From Streptococcus porcinus (GTDB lineage: Bacteria; Bacillota; Bacilli; Lactobacillales; Streptococcaceae): a DNA stretch of 64,000 bases. Below, one piece after another: positions 40,912-49,975 of the stretch. The position numbers and the translations under genes are program-made. The notes below the pieces were generated by a model, which worked only from the letters and a program-made list of their open reading frames with translations, ran no database searches and was not told where the DNA came from. The number at the start of each line of letters is the position of its first letter. The first letter of the stretch is position 1. The stretch is from NCBI RefSeq assembly GCF_901542335.1, contig NZ_LR594036.1, positions 806,001 through 870,000 of the forward strand, read 5' to 3'.

Positions 40912-42582
40912 ATGAAATCAGACATTGACATTGCTCAAAGTGTTACACTTAAACCAATTACAGAAGTTGTTAAAAAAGTTGATATTGATTTTGATGATGT
41001 TGAGCTTTACGGAAAGTACAAGGCTAAATTATCATTTGATAAAATCAATGCCATCAGAGAAAATAAGGTTGGAAAATTAATTTTAGTAACAGCAATTAAC
41101 CCCACACCTGCAGGTGAAGGAAAGTCTACAATGAGTATTGGACTTGCGGATGCCCTAAATAAAATTGGCAAGAAAACAATGCTTGCTTTAAGAGAACCAT
41201 CATTAGGACCTGTAATGGGAATTAAAGGGGGAGCTGCTGGAGGTGGCTACGCTCAAGTCTTGCCAATGGAAGATATTAATCTTCATTTTACAGGGGATAT
41301 GCATGCGATTACAACAGCAAATAATGCACTCTCAGCCCTAATTGATAATCATCTACAACAAGGCAATGAACTTGGTATTGACCAGCGTCGCATCATTTGG
41401 AAAAGAGTTGTCGATCTCAACGACCGTGCTTTACGTCAGGTTATTGTTGGCCTTGGAGGACCAGTCAATGGCCTTCCTAGAGAAGATGGCTTTGATATTA
41501 CAGTTGCATCGGAAATCATGGCTATTTTATGCTTAGCGACTGATCTTAAGGATTTAAAAGAACGACTTGCCAATATTGTTGTGGCTTACAGTTATGACCG
41601 TCAACCGATTTATGTGCGTGATTTAAAGGTAGAAGGAGCATTAACCCTTATCCTTAAGGATGCTATCAAACCTAATTTAGTACAGACAATCTATGGGACA
41701 CCTGCCTTAGTTCACGGTGGACCATTTGCTAATATTGCTCATGGTTGCAATTCTATTCTAGCTACTGCAACAGCACTACGCTTAGCTGATTATACAGTAA
41801 CTGAAGCTGGCTTTGGAGCTGATTTAGGAGCAGAAAAATTCCTAGATATCAAAGTACCTAATTTATCAAAAGTCCCTGATGCTATTGTTATTGTTGCGAC
41901 TTTACGTGCTTTAAAAATGCATGGAGGGGTTCTTAAAACTCAACTCAATGAAGAAAATGTCAAGGCTGTAAAAGCTGGTTTTGTAAATTTGAAGCGTCAC
42001 GTTGAAAATATGCGTCAATATGGAATCCCAGTCGTAGTTGCTATCAATGAGTTCATGTCTGACACTGATGCTGAAATTGCTATTTTGAAAGACCTATGTC
42101 GTGAGATTGATGTTCCAGTTGAACTAGCTAGTGTCTGGGCAAAGGGGGTTGAAGGAGGAGTAGCTCTGGCAGAAACAATTGTCAAAGTAATCGAAGAAGG
42201 ACAAGTAGCTTATCAACCTTTATATACCGAGCAAGATACTGTCGAAGAGAAAATTACTAAGATTGTAAAAAATATTTACGGTGGGCAGAGTGTGAACATG
42301 TCGGCAAAAGCCCAGGCTCAACTTAGACAGTTTACTGAATTTGGATGGGAAAAATTGCCTATTTGTATGGCTAAGACTCAGTATAGCTTCTCTGATAATC
42401 AAACTTTGCTCGGAGCCCCTAAAGGGTTTGAAATTACTATCCGTGAATTTGTTCCCAAAACTGGGGCGGGATTCATTGTAGCTCTAACAGGCGAGGTGAT
42501 GACCATGCCAGGTCTACCGAAAGTTCCTGCAGCTCTCAATATGGATGTTTCAGAAGATGGTACCGCAATTGGACTATTTTAA
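40912..42582 (+). CDS. fhs: Formate-tetrahydrofolate ligase
   Basis: 556 aa, full length. P-loop TPAGEGKST (about 64-72), and the conserved [22 protein letters not shown] region (shown here in part only: [14 protein letters not shown]). Makes 10-formyl-THF from formate and ATP for purine synthesis. Promoter -10 TATAAT at about 40869, ribosome site AAAGGAG. Confidence 0.95.
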   Translation: MKSDIDIAQSVTLKPITEVVKKVDIDFDDVELYGKYKAKLSFDKINAIRENKVGKLILVTAINPTPAGEGKSTMSIGLADALNKIGKKTMLALREPSLGPVMGIKGGAAGGGYAQVLPMEDINLHFTGDMHAITTANNALSALIDNHLQQGNELGIDQRRIIWKRVVDLNDRALRQVIVGLGGPVNGLPREDGFDITVASEIMAILCLATDLKDLKERLANIVVAYSYDRQPIYVRDLKVEGALTLILKDAIKPNLVQTIYGTPALVHGGPFANIAHGCNSILATATALRLADYTVTEAGFGADLGAEKFLDIKVPNLSKVPDAIVIVATLRALKMHGGVLKTQLNEENVKAVKAGFVNLKRHVENMRQYGIPVVVAINEFMSDTDAEIAILKDLCREIDVPVELASVWAKGVEGGVALAETIVKVIEEGQVAYQPLYTEQDTVEEKITKIVKNIYGGQSVNMSAKAQAQLRQFTEFGWEKLPICMAKTQYSFSDNQTLLGAPKGFEITIREFVPKTGAGFIVALTGEVMTMPGLPKVPAALNMDVSEDGTAIGLF

Positions 42583-42889
42583 AGCTCTTAAAATGGAAAG
42601 TTTCTTCCATTTTCGCTTGTTTTTGTAAGCTGATAAAGTACGTTTCTTTACTATGGGAGCGTACTTTATTTCTCTTCTAAATCAAATCTAAACCAAGAGA
42701 CAAAGTAGGTAATTTTTGATAAACTATAAAAGTAGAGGTTAACCAAAAGTGCACTTCAAATTTAGGATGCTTAATAGCATTAAATATTTGCAAGGTAAAA
42801 TGTAGTTTATAATATCGGGGTTACTATTTTGAAGAGAGTTGTTCGAATTGATTCTAGTAGTCCTATTGGCGTTTTTAGAGGAGGACTGA
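42583..42889. other. 307-bp spacer between fhs and cls
   Basis: Holds the fhs terminator (AAAATGGAA/TTCCATTTT, 42591-42614), a second hairpin AAAGTACG...CGTACTTT (about 42634-42669) and a promoter with -10 TATAAT near 42807. No gene seen. Confidence 0.6.
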
Positions 42890-42892
42890 ATA

Positions 42893-44464
42893 ATAAATAA
42901 TAAAATCAAAGTTAAACATTTGCTTCATAAAAGTAAGCGGGGGTTTTTGCGAGGCCTATTTAGTCGCGTAACCTTGATTATACTTTTGATTCTCTTGCAA
43001 ATTTTATTTTTAGTACTATCTTATGCATGGATGGAACAATATCGTTTTTTACTAACAATTGTTGAAGTCATCTTTGCCATTTGTATTGTTCTTTATCTTG
43101 TCAATAGTGAGATGGATGCTATTTCTAGAGTAACTTGGCTTATTTTAATTATGGTTGCACCTTTATTTGGTTCCTTACTTCTTATTTATACTAAATTTGA
43201 TTGGGGTTACCGTGATTTAAAGAAAAGAATCAATCATCTAGTGGAGCTAAGTGAACCTTATTTAAAAGATGATGAGGCGGTAGTTGATATATTGAAAGAT
43301 AACACATCCACTACTTATCATTTAGTACAATATTTACAGAGAAGCCGGGCAAGTTTTCCTGTTTATGATAATAGTCAGACAACTTATTTTGCTGGTGGTG
43401 AAACTTTTTTTGAACAATTAAAAGAAGATTTACTTAAGGCTGAAAAATATATTTTTTTAGAGTTCTTTATTATTGCTGAAGGTTTAATGTGGGGAGAAAT
43501 TCTCGGTATATTAGAGAAAAAAGTAAAAGAAGGTGTAGAAGTCCGTGTTTTATATGATGGTATGATAGAATTATCTACCTTATCTTCAGACTATTCAAAA
43601 TTGCTTGAAGGTCTGGGTATAAAAGCAAAAGCATTTCTTCCACTATCCCCTTTTATTTCAACTTATTATAATTATCGTGATCACCGTAAAATCGTTGTTA
43701 TTGATGGTGAAATTGCCTACACTGGCGGTATTAATTTAGCTGATGAATATATTAATGAAATAGAGCGTTTTGGCCACTGGAAAGATGCTGGTCTCAGAGT
43801 AGAAGGTGAGGCTGTAGATAGTTTTCTAATCTTATTTTTACAAATGTGGTCTATCACAGAGAAAGAACTTGTTATTGAGCCCTATTTATCAAAACATGGA
43901 CAAGACCTTGCTTCTGATGGCTTTTTAATTCCCTATGGGGATTCTCCTTTAGATACGGATAAGATTGGGGAAAATGTCTATATAGATATTCTTAACCATG
44001 CTAAAGAATACGTTTATATAATGACTCCTTACTTAATTTTAGATAGTGAGATGGAGCATGCTATTCGCTTTGCTTCTGAGCGCGGCGTAGATATTCGAAT
44101 TATTATGCCTGGAAAACCTGATAAAGCAGTGCCTTATGCTTTGGCTAAAACCTATTATAAAGCGTTAATGGATTCTGGCGTTAGGATATATGAGTATAGT
44201 CCTGGCTTTGTCCACTCTAAAATTTTTGTTAGCGATGGAATGAAAGCTGTTGTTGGCTCCATAAATTTAGATTATCGTAGTTTATATCATCATTTTGAAT
44301 GTGCAACTTATCTATATCGTGTATCAGCTATTGCAGATATCGTTAAAGATTTCCAAGACACGCAAAATGAGTCACGCCTTGTGACCTATGATTATCTGAA
44401 GAAACGGCCTTGGCATCAAAAAGTAGTGGGGCTTTTAGTTAAAACGATTGCTCCCCTCTTGTAA
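42893..44464 (+). CDS. cls: Cardiolipin synthase
   Basis: Two N-terminal membrane helices, then two phospholipase-D motifs: DHRKIVVIDG and HSKIFVSDG. Joins phosphatidylglycerol to form cardiolipin in the membrane. The start is odd. The nearest ordinary start is TTG at 42920 (514 aa) with no ribosome site, while a perfect AGGAGG (42879-42884) is followed 5-8 bases later in frame by ATA codons (42890, 42893) and then AATAATAAAATCAAAG. An ATA start, or an ATG mutated to ATA, is possible; I give the ATA with best spacing. Confidence 0.8.
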   Translation: MNNKIKVKHLLHKSKRGFLRGLFSRVTLIILLILLQILFLVLSYAWMEQYRFLLTIVEVIFAICIVLYLVNSEMDAISRVTWLILIMVAPLFGSLLLIYTKFDWGYRDLKKRINHLVELSEPYLKDDEAVVDILKDNTSTTYHLVQYLQRSRASFPVYDNSQTTYFAGGETFFEQLKEDLLKAEKYIFLEFFIIAEGLMWGEILGILEKKVKEGVEVRVLYDGMIELSTLSSDYSKLLEGLGIKAKAFLPLSPFISTYYNYRDHRKIVVIDGEIAYTGGINLADEYINEIERFGHWKDAGLRVEGEAVDSFLILFLQMWSITEKELVIEPYLSKHGQDLASDGFLIPYGDSPLDTDKIGENVYIDILNHAKEYVYIMTPYLILDSEMEHAIRFASERGVDIRIIMPGKPDKAVPYALAKTYYKALMDSGVRIYEYSPGFVHSKIFVSDGMKAVVGSINLDYRSLYHHFECATYLYRVSAIADIVKDFQDTQNESRLVTYDYLKKRPWHQKVVGLLVKTIAPLL

Positions 44465-44477
44465 TATGATCATTTTT

Positions 44478-44639
44478 TGCTATAATAGGTTTATGCGATG
44501 AGTCGATTATGGTTTTTAACCATATCTGCGCAGGGGAGGTCATTAAGGCAGGAGCCGACTTTGATAAATTGTGTGAACCTTTTTATCACATTCTTTGGAT
44601 GCCCCTGATTCCTGTCAATTTGACAGGAATCTTTTTTTA
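44478..44639 (+). ncRNA. asd RNA motif
   Basis: Extended -10 TGCTATAAT (44478-44486) followed by a structured RNA of about 145 nt. Paired elements: AGTCG/CGACT, TATGGTT/AACCATA, CAGGGG (44531-44536)/CCCCTG and TGTG/CACA. It ends in a strong terminator GATTCCTGTC AATTT GACAGGAATC T7 (44608-44638). Position before asd in a streptococcus matches the known asd RNA motif, seen in S. pyogenes as a small RNA of about 170 nt. Its function is not known; it may act as a leader or a free RNA. Confidence 0.8.
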
Positions 44640-44739
44640 TCTTTTTATCCAGACAGCAAGATAATCCTGATGCTGTACTATTTTATACAAATTTTAGAGA
44701 ATTTAACTATATCAAAAAAATTAAAAAACGAGGTTACCT

Positions 44740-45816
44740 ATGGGATATACAATTGCAGTTGTTGGTGCTACTGGAGCAGTAGGTACACAAATGATAAAAA
44801 TGCTTGAAGAATCCAGTTTACCAATTGATAAACTACGTTTACTGGCATCAGCCCGTTCTGCTGGTAGAACGTTGACCTTTAAAAAACAAGAAATAATAAT
44901 CGAGGAAACAACTGAAAATTCTTTTGAAGATGTTGATTTGGCCTTGTTTTCTGCTGGTGGAGCAACATCTGCAAAATATGCTCCGTATGCAGTACAAGCT
45001 GGAGCTGTAGTTGTAGATAACACTTCTTATTTTAGACAAAATCCGCAAGTTCCTTTAGTAGTCCCAGAAGTTAATGCTGATGCTCTTGATCAACATCAGG
45101 GGATTGTTGCCTGTCCAAATTGTTCAACAATCCAAATGATGGTTGCCTTAGAACCAATTCGTCAAAAATGGGGATTAGAACGGATTGTTGTTTCAACTTA
45201 TCAAGCTGTATCAGGAGCGGGACAGTCTGCTATTAATGAGATGAAAATGCAATATAGTCAAGTTATTAATGAAAACGTAGCTCCTAAAACTCTTACTGCC
45301 TCTATCTTACCCTCAGCTGGAGATAAAAAACATTATCCTATTGCTTTTAATGCCTTACCTCAAATTGACTTATTCACTGATAACGATTATACCTATGAAG
45401 AAATGAAGATGACAAAGGAAACCAAGAAGATTATGTCAGATGACAAAATTAAGGTTTCTGCAACTTGTGTCCGTATCCCCGTCCTGTCTGCTCATTCAGA
45501 ATCGGTTTATATTGAAACGAAAACAGTGGCTCCTATTGAAGAAGTCAAAGCAGCTGTTCAAGCTTTTCCAGGAGTCGTCCTTGAAGATGATAGTAAAGAG
45601 CAAGTCTACCCTCAAGCGGTCAATGCTGTTGGTAATAAAGAAACTTTTGTCGGTCGCATCCGCAAGGATTTAGATATCGAAAATGGAATTCACATGTGGG
45701 TCGTTTCCGACAACCTTCTCAAAGGTGCTGCATGGAACTCCGTTCAAATTGCCGAAACGTTACACCAACGGGGATTGGTTAAACCAACCAAGACATTACT
45801 TTTTGAATTAAAATAA
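44740..45816 (+). CDS. asd: Aspartate-semialdehyde dehydrogenase
   Basis: 358 aa. NADP-binding GATGAVG at 9-15 and catalytic Cys128 in [10 protein letters not shown]. Makes aspartate semialdehyde for lysine, methionine, threonine and cell-wall precursors. About 100 bases separate it from the end of the asd RNA. dapA, a common neighbour, is not present downstream here. Confidence 0.95.
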   Translation: MGYTIAVVGATGAVGTQMIKMLEESSLPIDKLRLLASARSAGRTLTFKKQEIIIEETTENSFEDVDLALFSAGGATSAKYAPYAVQAGAVVVDNTSYFRQNPQVPLVVPEVNADALDQHQGIVACPNCSTIQMMVALEPIRQKWGLERIVVSTYQAVSGAGQSAINEMKMQYSQVINENVAPKTLTASILPSAGDKKHYPIAFNALPQIDLFTDNDYTYEEMKMTKETKKIMSDDKIKVSATCVRIPVLSAHSESVYIETKTVAPIEEVKAAVQAFPGVVLEDDSKEQVYPQAVNAVGNKETFVGRIRKDLDIENGIHMWVVSDNLLKGAAWNSVQIAETLHQRGLVKPTKTLLFELK

Positions 45817-45903
45817 ATAAGAATTGAAACAATGATAGCAGGAACACTAGTAACCAAATTTTTAATTAAAACTTATTAAATTAGCTTTTCTAATAGCTAA
45901 AAC

Positions 45904-45932
45904 TTGACAAAATTAGAAAAGATTAGCATAAT
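45904..45932 (+). promoter_or_regulatory. Consensus promoter of the ATP-cone gene
   Basis: TTGACA (45904-45909), 17-bp spacer, CATAAT (45927-45932). The -35 lies inside an inverted repeat CTTTTCTAAT...ATTAGAAAAG that could be an operator. Confidence 0.7.
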
Positions 45933-45969
45933 GTAAGTAAATTGAAAAGAGATGAAATGAGGGAAAAAG

Positions 45970-46308
45970 ATGCAAATTATCAAGCGTGATGGTCAGGTTG
46001 CTGAGTTTGATCCAGATAAGATTTATCAAGCAATCATTAAAGCTGCTCGAACAGTTTATGTCATTGATGAAACGTGGCGTCAGAACCTAGCCCAAGTCAC
46101 CAAAAAAGTTGTTATTGACTTAGAAGAAGCAAAAGTTGAGAAACCAACTATTAATATGATTCAATCTTTGGTTGAAAATCGTTTGATGGATGCAGGGTTT
46201 ATCAATATTGCTGAACATTATATTTCTTATCGTCTACAAAGAGATTTGGAAAGAAACGGATATGGTGATAGTGTTATAGTTCATCTCCGCTTTGAACAAA
46301 CAAAATAA
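45970..46308 (+). CDS. Stand-alone ATP-cone domain protein
   Basis: 112 aa. Nearly the whole protein is one ATP-cone (residues 1-90, MQIIKRDGQVAEFDPDKIYQ with the KRDG motif), the nucleotide-sensing domain of ribonucleotide reductases and NrdR. No catalytic or zinc-ribbon domain is attached. It could be a free regulator or a remnant of NrdD. It has its own consensus promoter and ribosome site (GAGGGAAAAAG), so it looks functional. Confidence 0.75.
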   Translation: MQIIKRDGQVAEFDPDKIYQAIIKAARTVYVIDETWRQNLAQVTKKVVIDLEEAKVEKPTINMIQSLVENRLMDAGFINIAEHYISYRLQRDLERNGYGDSVIVHLRFEQTK

Positions 46309-46357
46309 AAAGTTTCCTGTTTTGGCGAAGAGCTTAAATAAGTAGGTTTTACTACAA

Positions 46358-46396
46358 GAAAAACTTAGTTCTAGATTGTCTAGAACTAAGTTTTTT
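46358..46396. terminator. Bidirectional terminator
   Basis: AAAAACTTAGTTCTAGA TTG TCTAGAACTAAGTTTTT between convergent genes. Confidence 0.88.
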
Positions 46397-46417
46397 CTAT
46401 TCTCATGTTTCGTTTTT

Positions 46418-47686
46418 TCATTGTTTTATCTCTATTTCCAAGTCTGATAAAAGGGAAGTTAAGAGTTCTGGGGTTGCCCTTAATAAAGGGAGTTTAAGAT
46501 AAGAAGAACCTTGTAAGTGATGAAAATCGTAAGTTCCCTGCTTTAAAGTTTTAATCATAGGAATCTGTGAAGGAAGAGAAAGTATCACAAATTGTGGTGT
46601 TAATCGGTAATCAATTTGAGGATAGTTTTCTGAAAAGTAGGCAATCAGTGTCAACATTTTCTCTTGGAAATAATCATACAACCTATCAAAGTTTCGTTCA
46701 AACATGCCATTAGTTAAATAAAGTGAGAGAGCCTTTTGCATGATAGTATTGGTTTCTAAATCAATCATTGCCTTATGATTAAGAAATGGTAGACGAAGCT
46801 TTTCGGGTAAGACTAAAGCAGCAATTCGTAAGGAAGGGAAGACACTCATTGAAAAAGATTTAAGATAAATGACTTTTTGATTAGTGTCAAAATAATGAAG
46901 AGGCATTTCGTTTTTAGCAGTAAAATCTCCTAAATAATCATCTTCAATAATGTAGACATCATAGCGATTGGCTAAAGTGACAATAGCTTGTTTTTCCTCT
47001 TTTGTATATGAGAGTCCTAAAGGATTTGAAAATCGTGAGATAGTATAGAAAAATTTAAACTTGCCACTCTTAAACAAAGACTCTAACTGATCTAGATTAA
47101 GTCCTTGGAACGTACGATCAATTGTTTCAAAAGGAACGTCTAAACCTTTTACCATTTGTTCCATACGAGTGTAGGTTGGTTTTTCTAATAAGATTGACTT
47201 TTTATATTCTGAAAAAGCCAACTGACTTAAGATATAGAGAGCTTGTTGGGTTCCAGAAGTGATGATAATTTCACTGGCTTTACAATAGACAGTATGATCT
47301 GCTAAGTGTTTTTCAAGAGCTACTGCTAATGCATCTAATCCTTCAACTTTAGAATAGTAATTAAAGAGATAGTCACCTTCTTTTGTCATAGTTTCATTTA
47401 AGCATAACTTAAAGTTTTTATAGGCAAGACTATTATAATCGGACAAATTAAAATCAATGAGGATGTTCTCTTTGACTTTACCAATCACGTAATAACCACT
47501 TTTAGGGACAGAGTAGATATAGTACCGATGCCTAAGTTCCATTAAGGCTCTTTGTACAGTATCTTTACTACAACTATATTCTGTGCTTAACCGACGTATA
47601 GAGGGAACTTTATCTCCTTTTTGAAGTTTCTCCTGATCAATAGCCCTTGCTAGGTCATCCACAATTTTTTGGTAAATACTTGTCAT
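46418..47686 (-). CDS. MocR/GntR-type regulator lacking the PLP lysine
   Basis: 422 aa. N-terminal GntR helix-turn-helix (1-68) fused to a fold-type I aminotransferase-like domain (about 90-422). In MocR proteins the cofactor lysine follows SFS in a motif like SFSK-x3-P-x-LR; here the sequence is LKSFSMSVFPSLR, with Met280 in that place (codon at 46847-46849). The usual EDDY is present (250). The aminotransferase domain may therefore bind another ligand or none covalently. Divergent from the interrupted ABC-F gene, which it may control. Confidence 0.82.
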   Translation of the reverse strand: MTSIYQKIVDDLARAIDQEKLQKGDKVPSIRRLSTEYSCSKDTVQRALMELRHRYYIYSVPKSGYYVIGKVKENILIDFNLSDYNSLAYKNFKLCLNETMTKEGDYLFNYYSKVEGLDALAVALEKHLADHTVYCKASEIIITSGTQQALYILSQLAFSEYKKSILLEKPTYTRMEQMVKGLDVPFETIDRTFQGLNLDQLESLFKSGKFKFFYTISRFSNPLGLSYTKEEKQAIVTLANRYDVYIIEDDYLGDFTAKNEMPLHYFDTNQKVIYLKSFSMSVFPSLRIAALVLPEKLRLPFLNHKAMIDLETNTIMQKALSLYLTNGMFERNFDRLYDYFQEKMLTLIAYFSENYPQIDYRLTPQFVILSLPSQIPMIKTLKQGTYDFHHLQGSSYLKLPLLRATPELLTSLLSDLEIEIKQ

Positions 47687-47762
47687 AATAAGTGATCCTA
47701 TATCGTTTAATATTTTCCTTTCTATTGTAACTCATATGCTCACTTACAACAATGGTCATACA

Positions 47763-47791
47763 TTGACAAATATCTTGATTTTTGCCATAAT
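47763..47791 (+). promoter_or_regulatory. Promoter of the interrupted ABC-F gene
   Basis: TTGACA, 17-bp spacer, CATAAT (47786-47791). Confidence 0.75.
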
Positions 47792-47805
47792 GACAGTAAG
47801 TCAAT

Positions 47806-47825
47806 GCCGTAGTAACGGCTTTTTT
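47806..47825 (+). terminator. Attenuator-like terminator in the ABC-F leader
   Basis: GCCGT AGTA ACGGC TTTTTT between the promoter and the ATG at 47847. Transcription attenuation of this kind controls several ABC-F ribosome-protection genes. Confidence 0.6.
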
Positions 47826-47846
47826 AGTGAAGTAAAGGATGAATAA

Positions 47847-47996
47847 ATGAGTATATTAGAAGTTAAAAATTTAAGTCATGGCTTCGGAGATAGAGCTATT
47901 TTTGAAAATGTCTCTTTTAGGCTGTTGAAAGGAGAGCATATTGGTCTAGTCGGGGCTAATGGTGAAGGGGACAATGCTATAATGATGATAGTACAA
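47847..47996 (+). pseudogene. ABC-F ATPase gene, truncated by the mobile element
   Basis: The reading frame MSILEVKNLSHGFGDRAI...LLKGEHIGLVGANGEG is the start of an ABC-F protein (translation factor type, no membrane domain). It breaks exactly before the Lys of Walker A (expected GKST) at 47970/47971, then runs eight foreign codons into a stop. The rest of the gene is not in the window and should lie beyond the right end of the element. Confidence 0.88.
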
Positions 47997-48144
47997 TAAA
48001 TCCAAGTAAAATCAATGGTTAAAGGCTTCCACAAAACTTTTAAACTTGATGATGGATTGAGGCTATCATCTTTTTTTATATCTAAAATTATATAAAAGTA
48101 TAGCATAAAATAAAATCTCTGTATAGAGAAGAAGGAGGGACTTT

Positions 48145-48921
48145 ATGGCAGAAGTTATAACCATAGCCAATCGAAAAGGCGGAGTTGGAAAAACAACTAC
48201 AACTCTAAACCTTGCCTATTCACTAAAAGAACTAGGTAAAAAAGTATTAGTCATTGACCTTGATCCACAAGCTAATCTTACAAGATGTTTTGATATGGAA
48301 AATACCGAAAATATAAAAACCATAGGTCATTTGTTAATGACAGAACTGGAGGAAGAAGAAAGCTATTTTGTAGAGGACTATACCAAATCTTATGATGATA
48401 TAGATATTATACCTTCAAGCATTTTCTTATCCGCCGTTGAAACACAAATGAGAGCAGAAACAGGAAGTGAACGTATATTATCGGAAATTATTAATCAGGT
48501 AAAAGAGTATTATGAATATATTCTTATAGATACATCACCATCACTTAATGTTTTGACCATAAATGCCCTTTGTGCATCGGACAGCGTCCTTATAGTAGCG
48601 GATACACAGCTGTTTGCAGTTGTTGGAATCAATGAACTTTTAAAGACTGTTCAAAAAATAAAAAAGAGAGTGAATCCGAAACTGAAAGTACAGGGTATTT
48701 TACTAACCATGTATGAGAATAGAACCAATCTGTCCAAAACACTGACGGAGCAGGTAGAAGAAATGTTCCAAAAGAAAATCAAGGTCTTTCAGACTAAAAT
48801 TCCAAAAACAGTCAAAGTGGGAGAAGCCATCTATAGCGGGCAAAGTATAAAAAAATATGCAAAAGGTAGCAGCGTAGATATTGCCTATGACAATTTGGCA
48901 AAGGAGATCTGCTATGAGTAA
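48145..48921 (+). CDS. ParA-family partition ATPase
   Basis: 258 aa. Deviant Walker A KGGVGKTTT at residues about 12-20 and the DLDPQANLT motif. Segregates the circular form of the element or aids its stability. Followed by ParB with an overlap of 8 bp. Preceded by AGGAGGG. Confidence 0.93.
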   Translation: MAEVITIANRKGGVGKTTTTLNLAYSLKELGKKVLVIDLDPQANLTRCFDMENTENIKTIGHLLMTELEEEESYFVEDYTKSYDDIDIIPSSIFLSAVETQMRAETGSERILSEIINQVKEYYEYILIDTSPSLNVLTINALCASDSVLIVADTQLFAVVGINELLKTVQKIKKRVNPKLKVQGILLTMYENRTNLSKTLTEQVEEMFQKKIKVFQTKIPKTVKVGEAIYSGQSIKKYAKGSSVDIAYDNLAKEICYE

Positions 48922-49876
48922 AAAACTTCTAAAAAGAGAAATCACCGATGCTGTAGATTTTTTGCTTGATGATGGAGATATCTTGGAACAAGGAGATATA
49001 CAGAATATAGAACTTGATTTGCTTAAAAATTATCATAATCATCCGTTTACTTTATATACAGGTAAGAGATTAGACGATATGGTAGAGAGTATTAAGGAAA
49101 ACGGAGTTCTTAATCCAATTATTGTCTTGAAAAAAGATAACAACTATGAAATACTTTCCGGACACAATAGAGTAAATGCAGCAAGAATTGTAAAAGTAAA
49201 AAGTATTCCTTGTATTGTTAAAGAAAATCTAACGGATAAAGAAGCCTATACCTATGTAATTGAAACAAACCTTATGCAGCGTTCTTTCTCCGATTTACTG
49301 CCTACGGAAAAAGCCCTTGTTCTTAAAATGAGATATGAAAAAATAGCAAGTCAGGGCAAGAGAAATGATTTGCAAAAGGAGATAAACAATTTAGATCAGG
49401 GGATTATAGAAAAGGAAAGTAAAGAGGAAGATAAAACAGACAGCAGAAAAACACTTGGAAAAGAATATAATCTTTCAGGGGCATCTATTGCAAGGTACCT
49501 AAGATTAAATGAATTATCTAAGTCTTGGAAAAAAGAGGTGGATGAAGATGAAATAGGTTTGACGATGGCGGTAGATTTATCCTATCTTTCCAAAGAAATA
49601 CAGGAACATCTGTATCAGAAGTGCGAAGAATTGGAGCTAAGCTTAAAACCAAGCGATGCCAAATCACTCCATCTGATGAACAGACAAGAAGAGCTGAATC
49701 AAGAGATGGTTATAGCATATTTGTTGGACTTGAAAAAACCAAAGGTAAAAGAGTATCAGAATATCAAGTTATCTCAGAGTATTTATCAAAAATTCTTTCA
49801 AGATAAAGCGAAACAAGAAGCAGAAGGGATTATAGAAAAAGCACTAGAAATTTACTTTAGAGAGTATCTCCGTTAG
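48914..49876 (+). CDS. ParB-family partition protein
   Basis: 320 aa. ParB/Sulfiredoxin nuclease-like N-terminal domain with LDDMVESIKENGVLNPIIV and LSGHNRVNAARI, then a helix-turn-helix. The ATG at 48914 lies inside the end of parA, after AAGGAGA. Confidence 0.92.
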   Translation: MSKKLLKREITDAVDFLLDDGDILEQGDIQNIELDLLKNYHNHPFTLYTGKRLDDMVESIKENGVLNPIIVLKKDNNYEILSGHNRVNAARIVKVKSIPCIVKENLTDKEAYTYVIETNLMQRSFSDLLPTEKALVLKMRYEKIASQGKRNDLQKEINNLDQGIIEKESKEEDKTDSRKTLGKEYNLSGASIARYLRLNELSKSWKKEVDEDEIGLTMAVDLSYLSKEIQEHLYQKCEELELSLKPSDAKSLHLMNRQEELNQEMVIAYLLDLKKPKVKEYQNIKLSQSIYQKFFQDKAKQEAEGIIEKALEIYFREYLR

Positions 49877-49975
49877 CAGAAAGACAAAATTATAAATTTA
49901 AGGTATAATATAAGATACTAAATAAGTGAAAAAGCCTGTTTAGCAGGATAAGATATAAAAGAGGCAGGTGTCAGA

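Noticed and set aside
44595..44807. 70-codon frame over the end of the asd RNA and the start of asd
   Set aside because: It runs through the terminator hairpin and out of frame into asd; no ribosome site.
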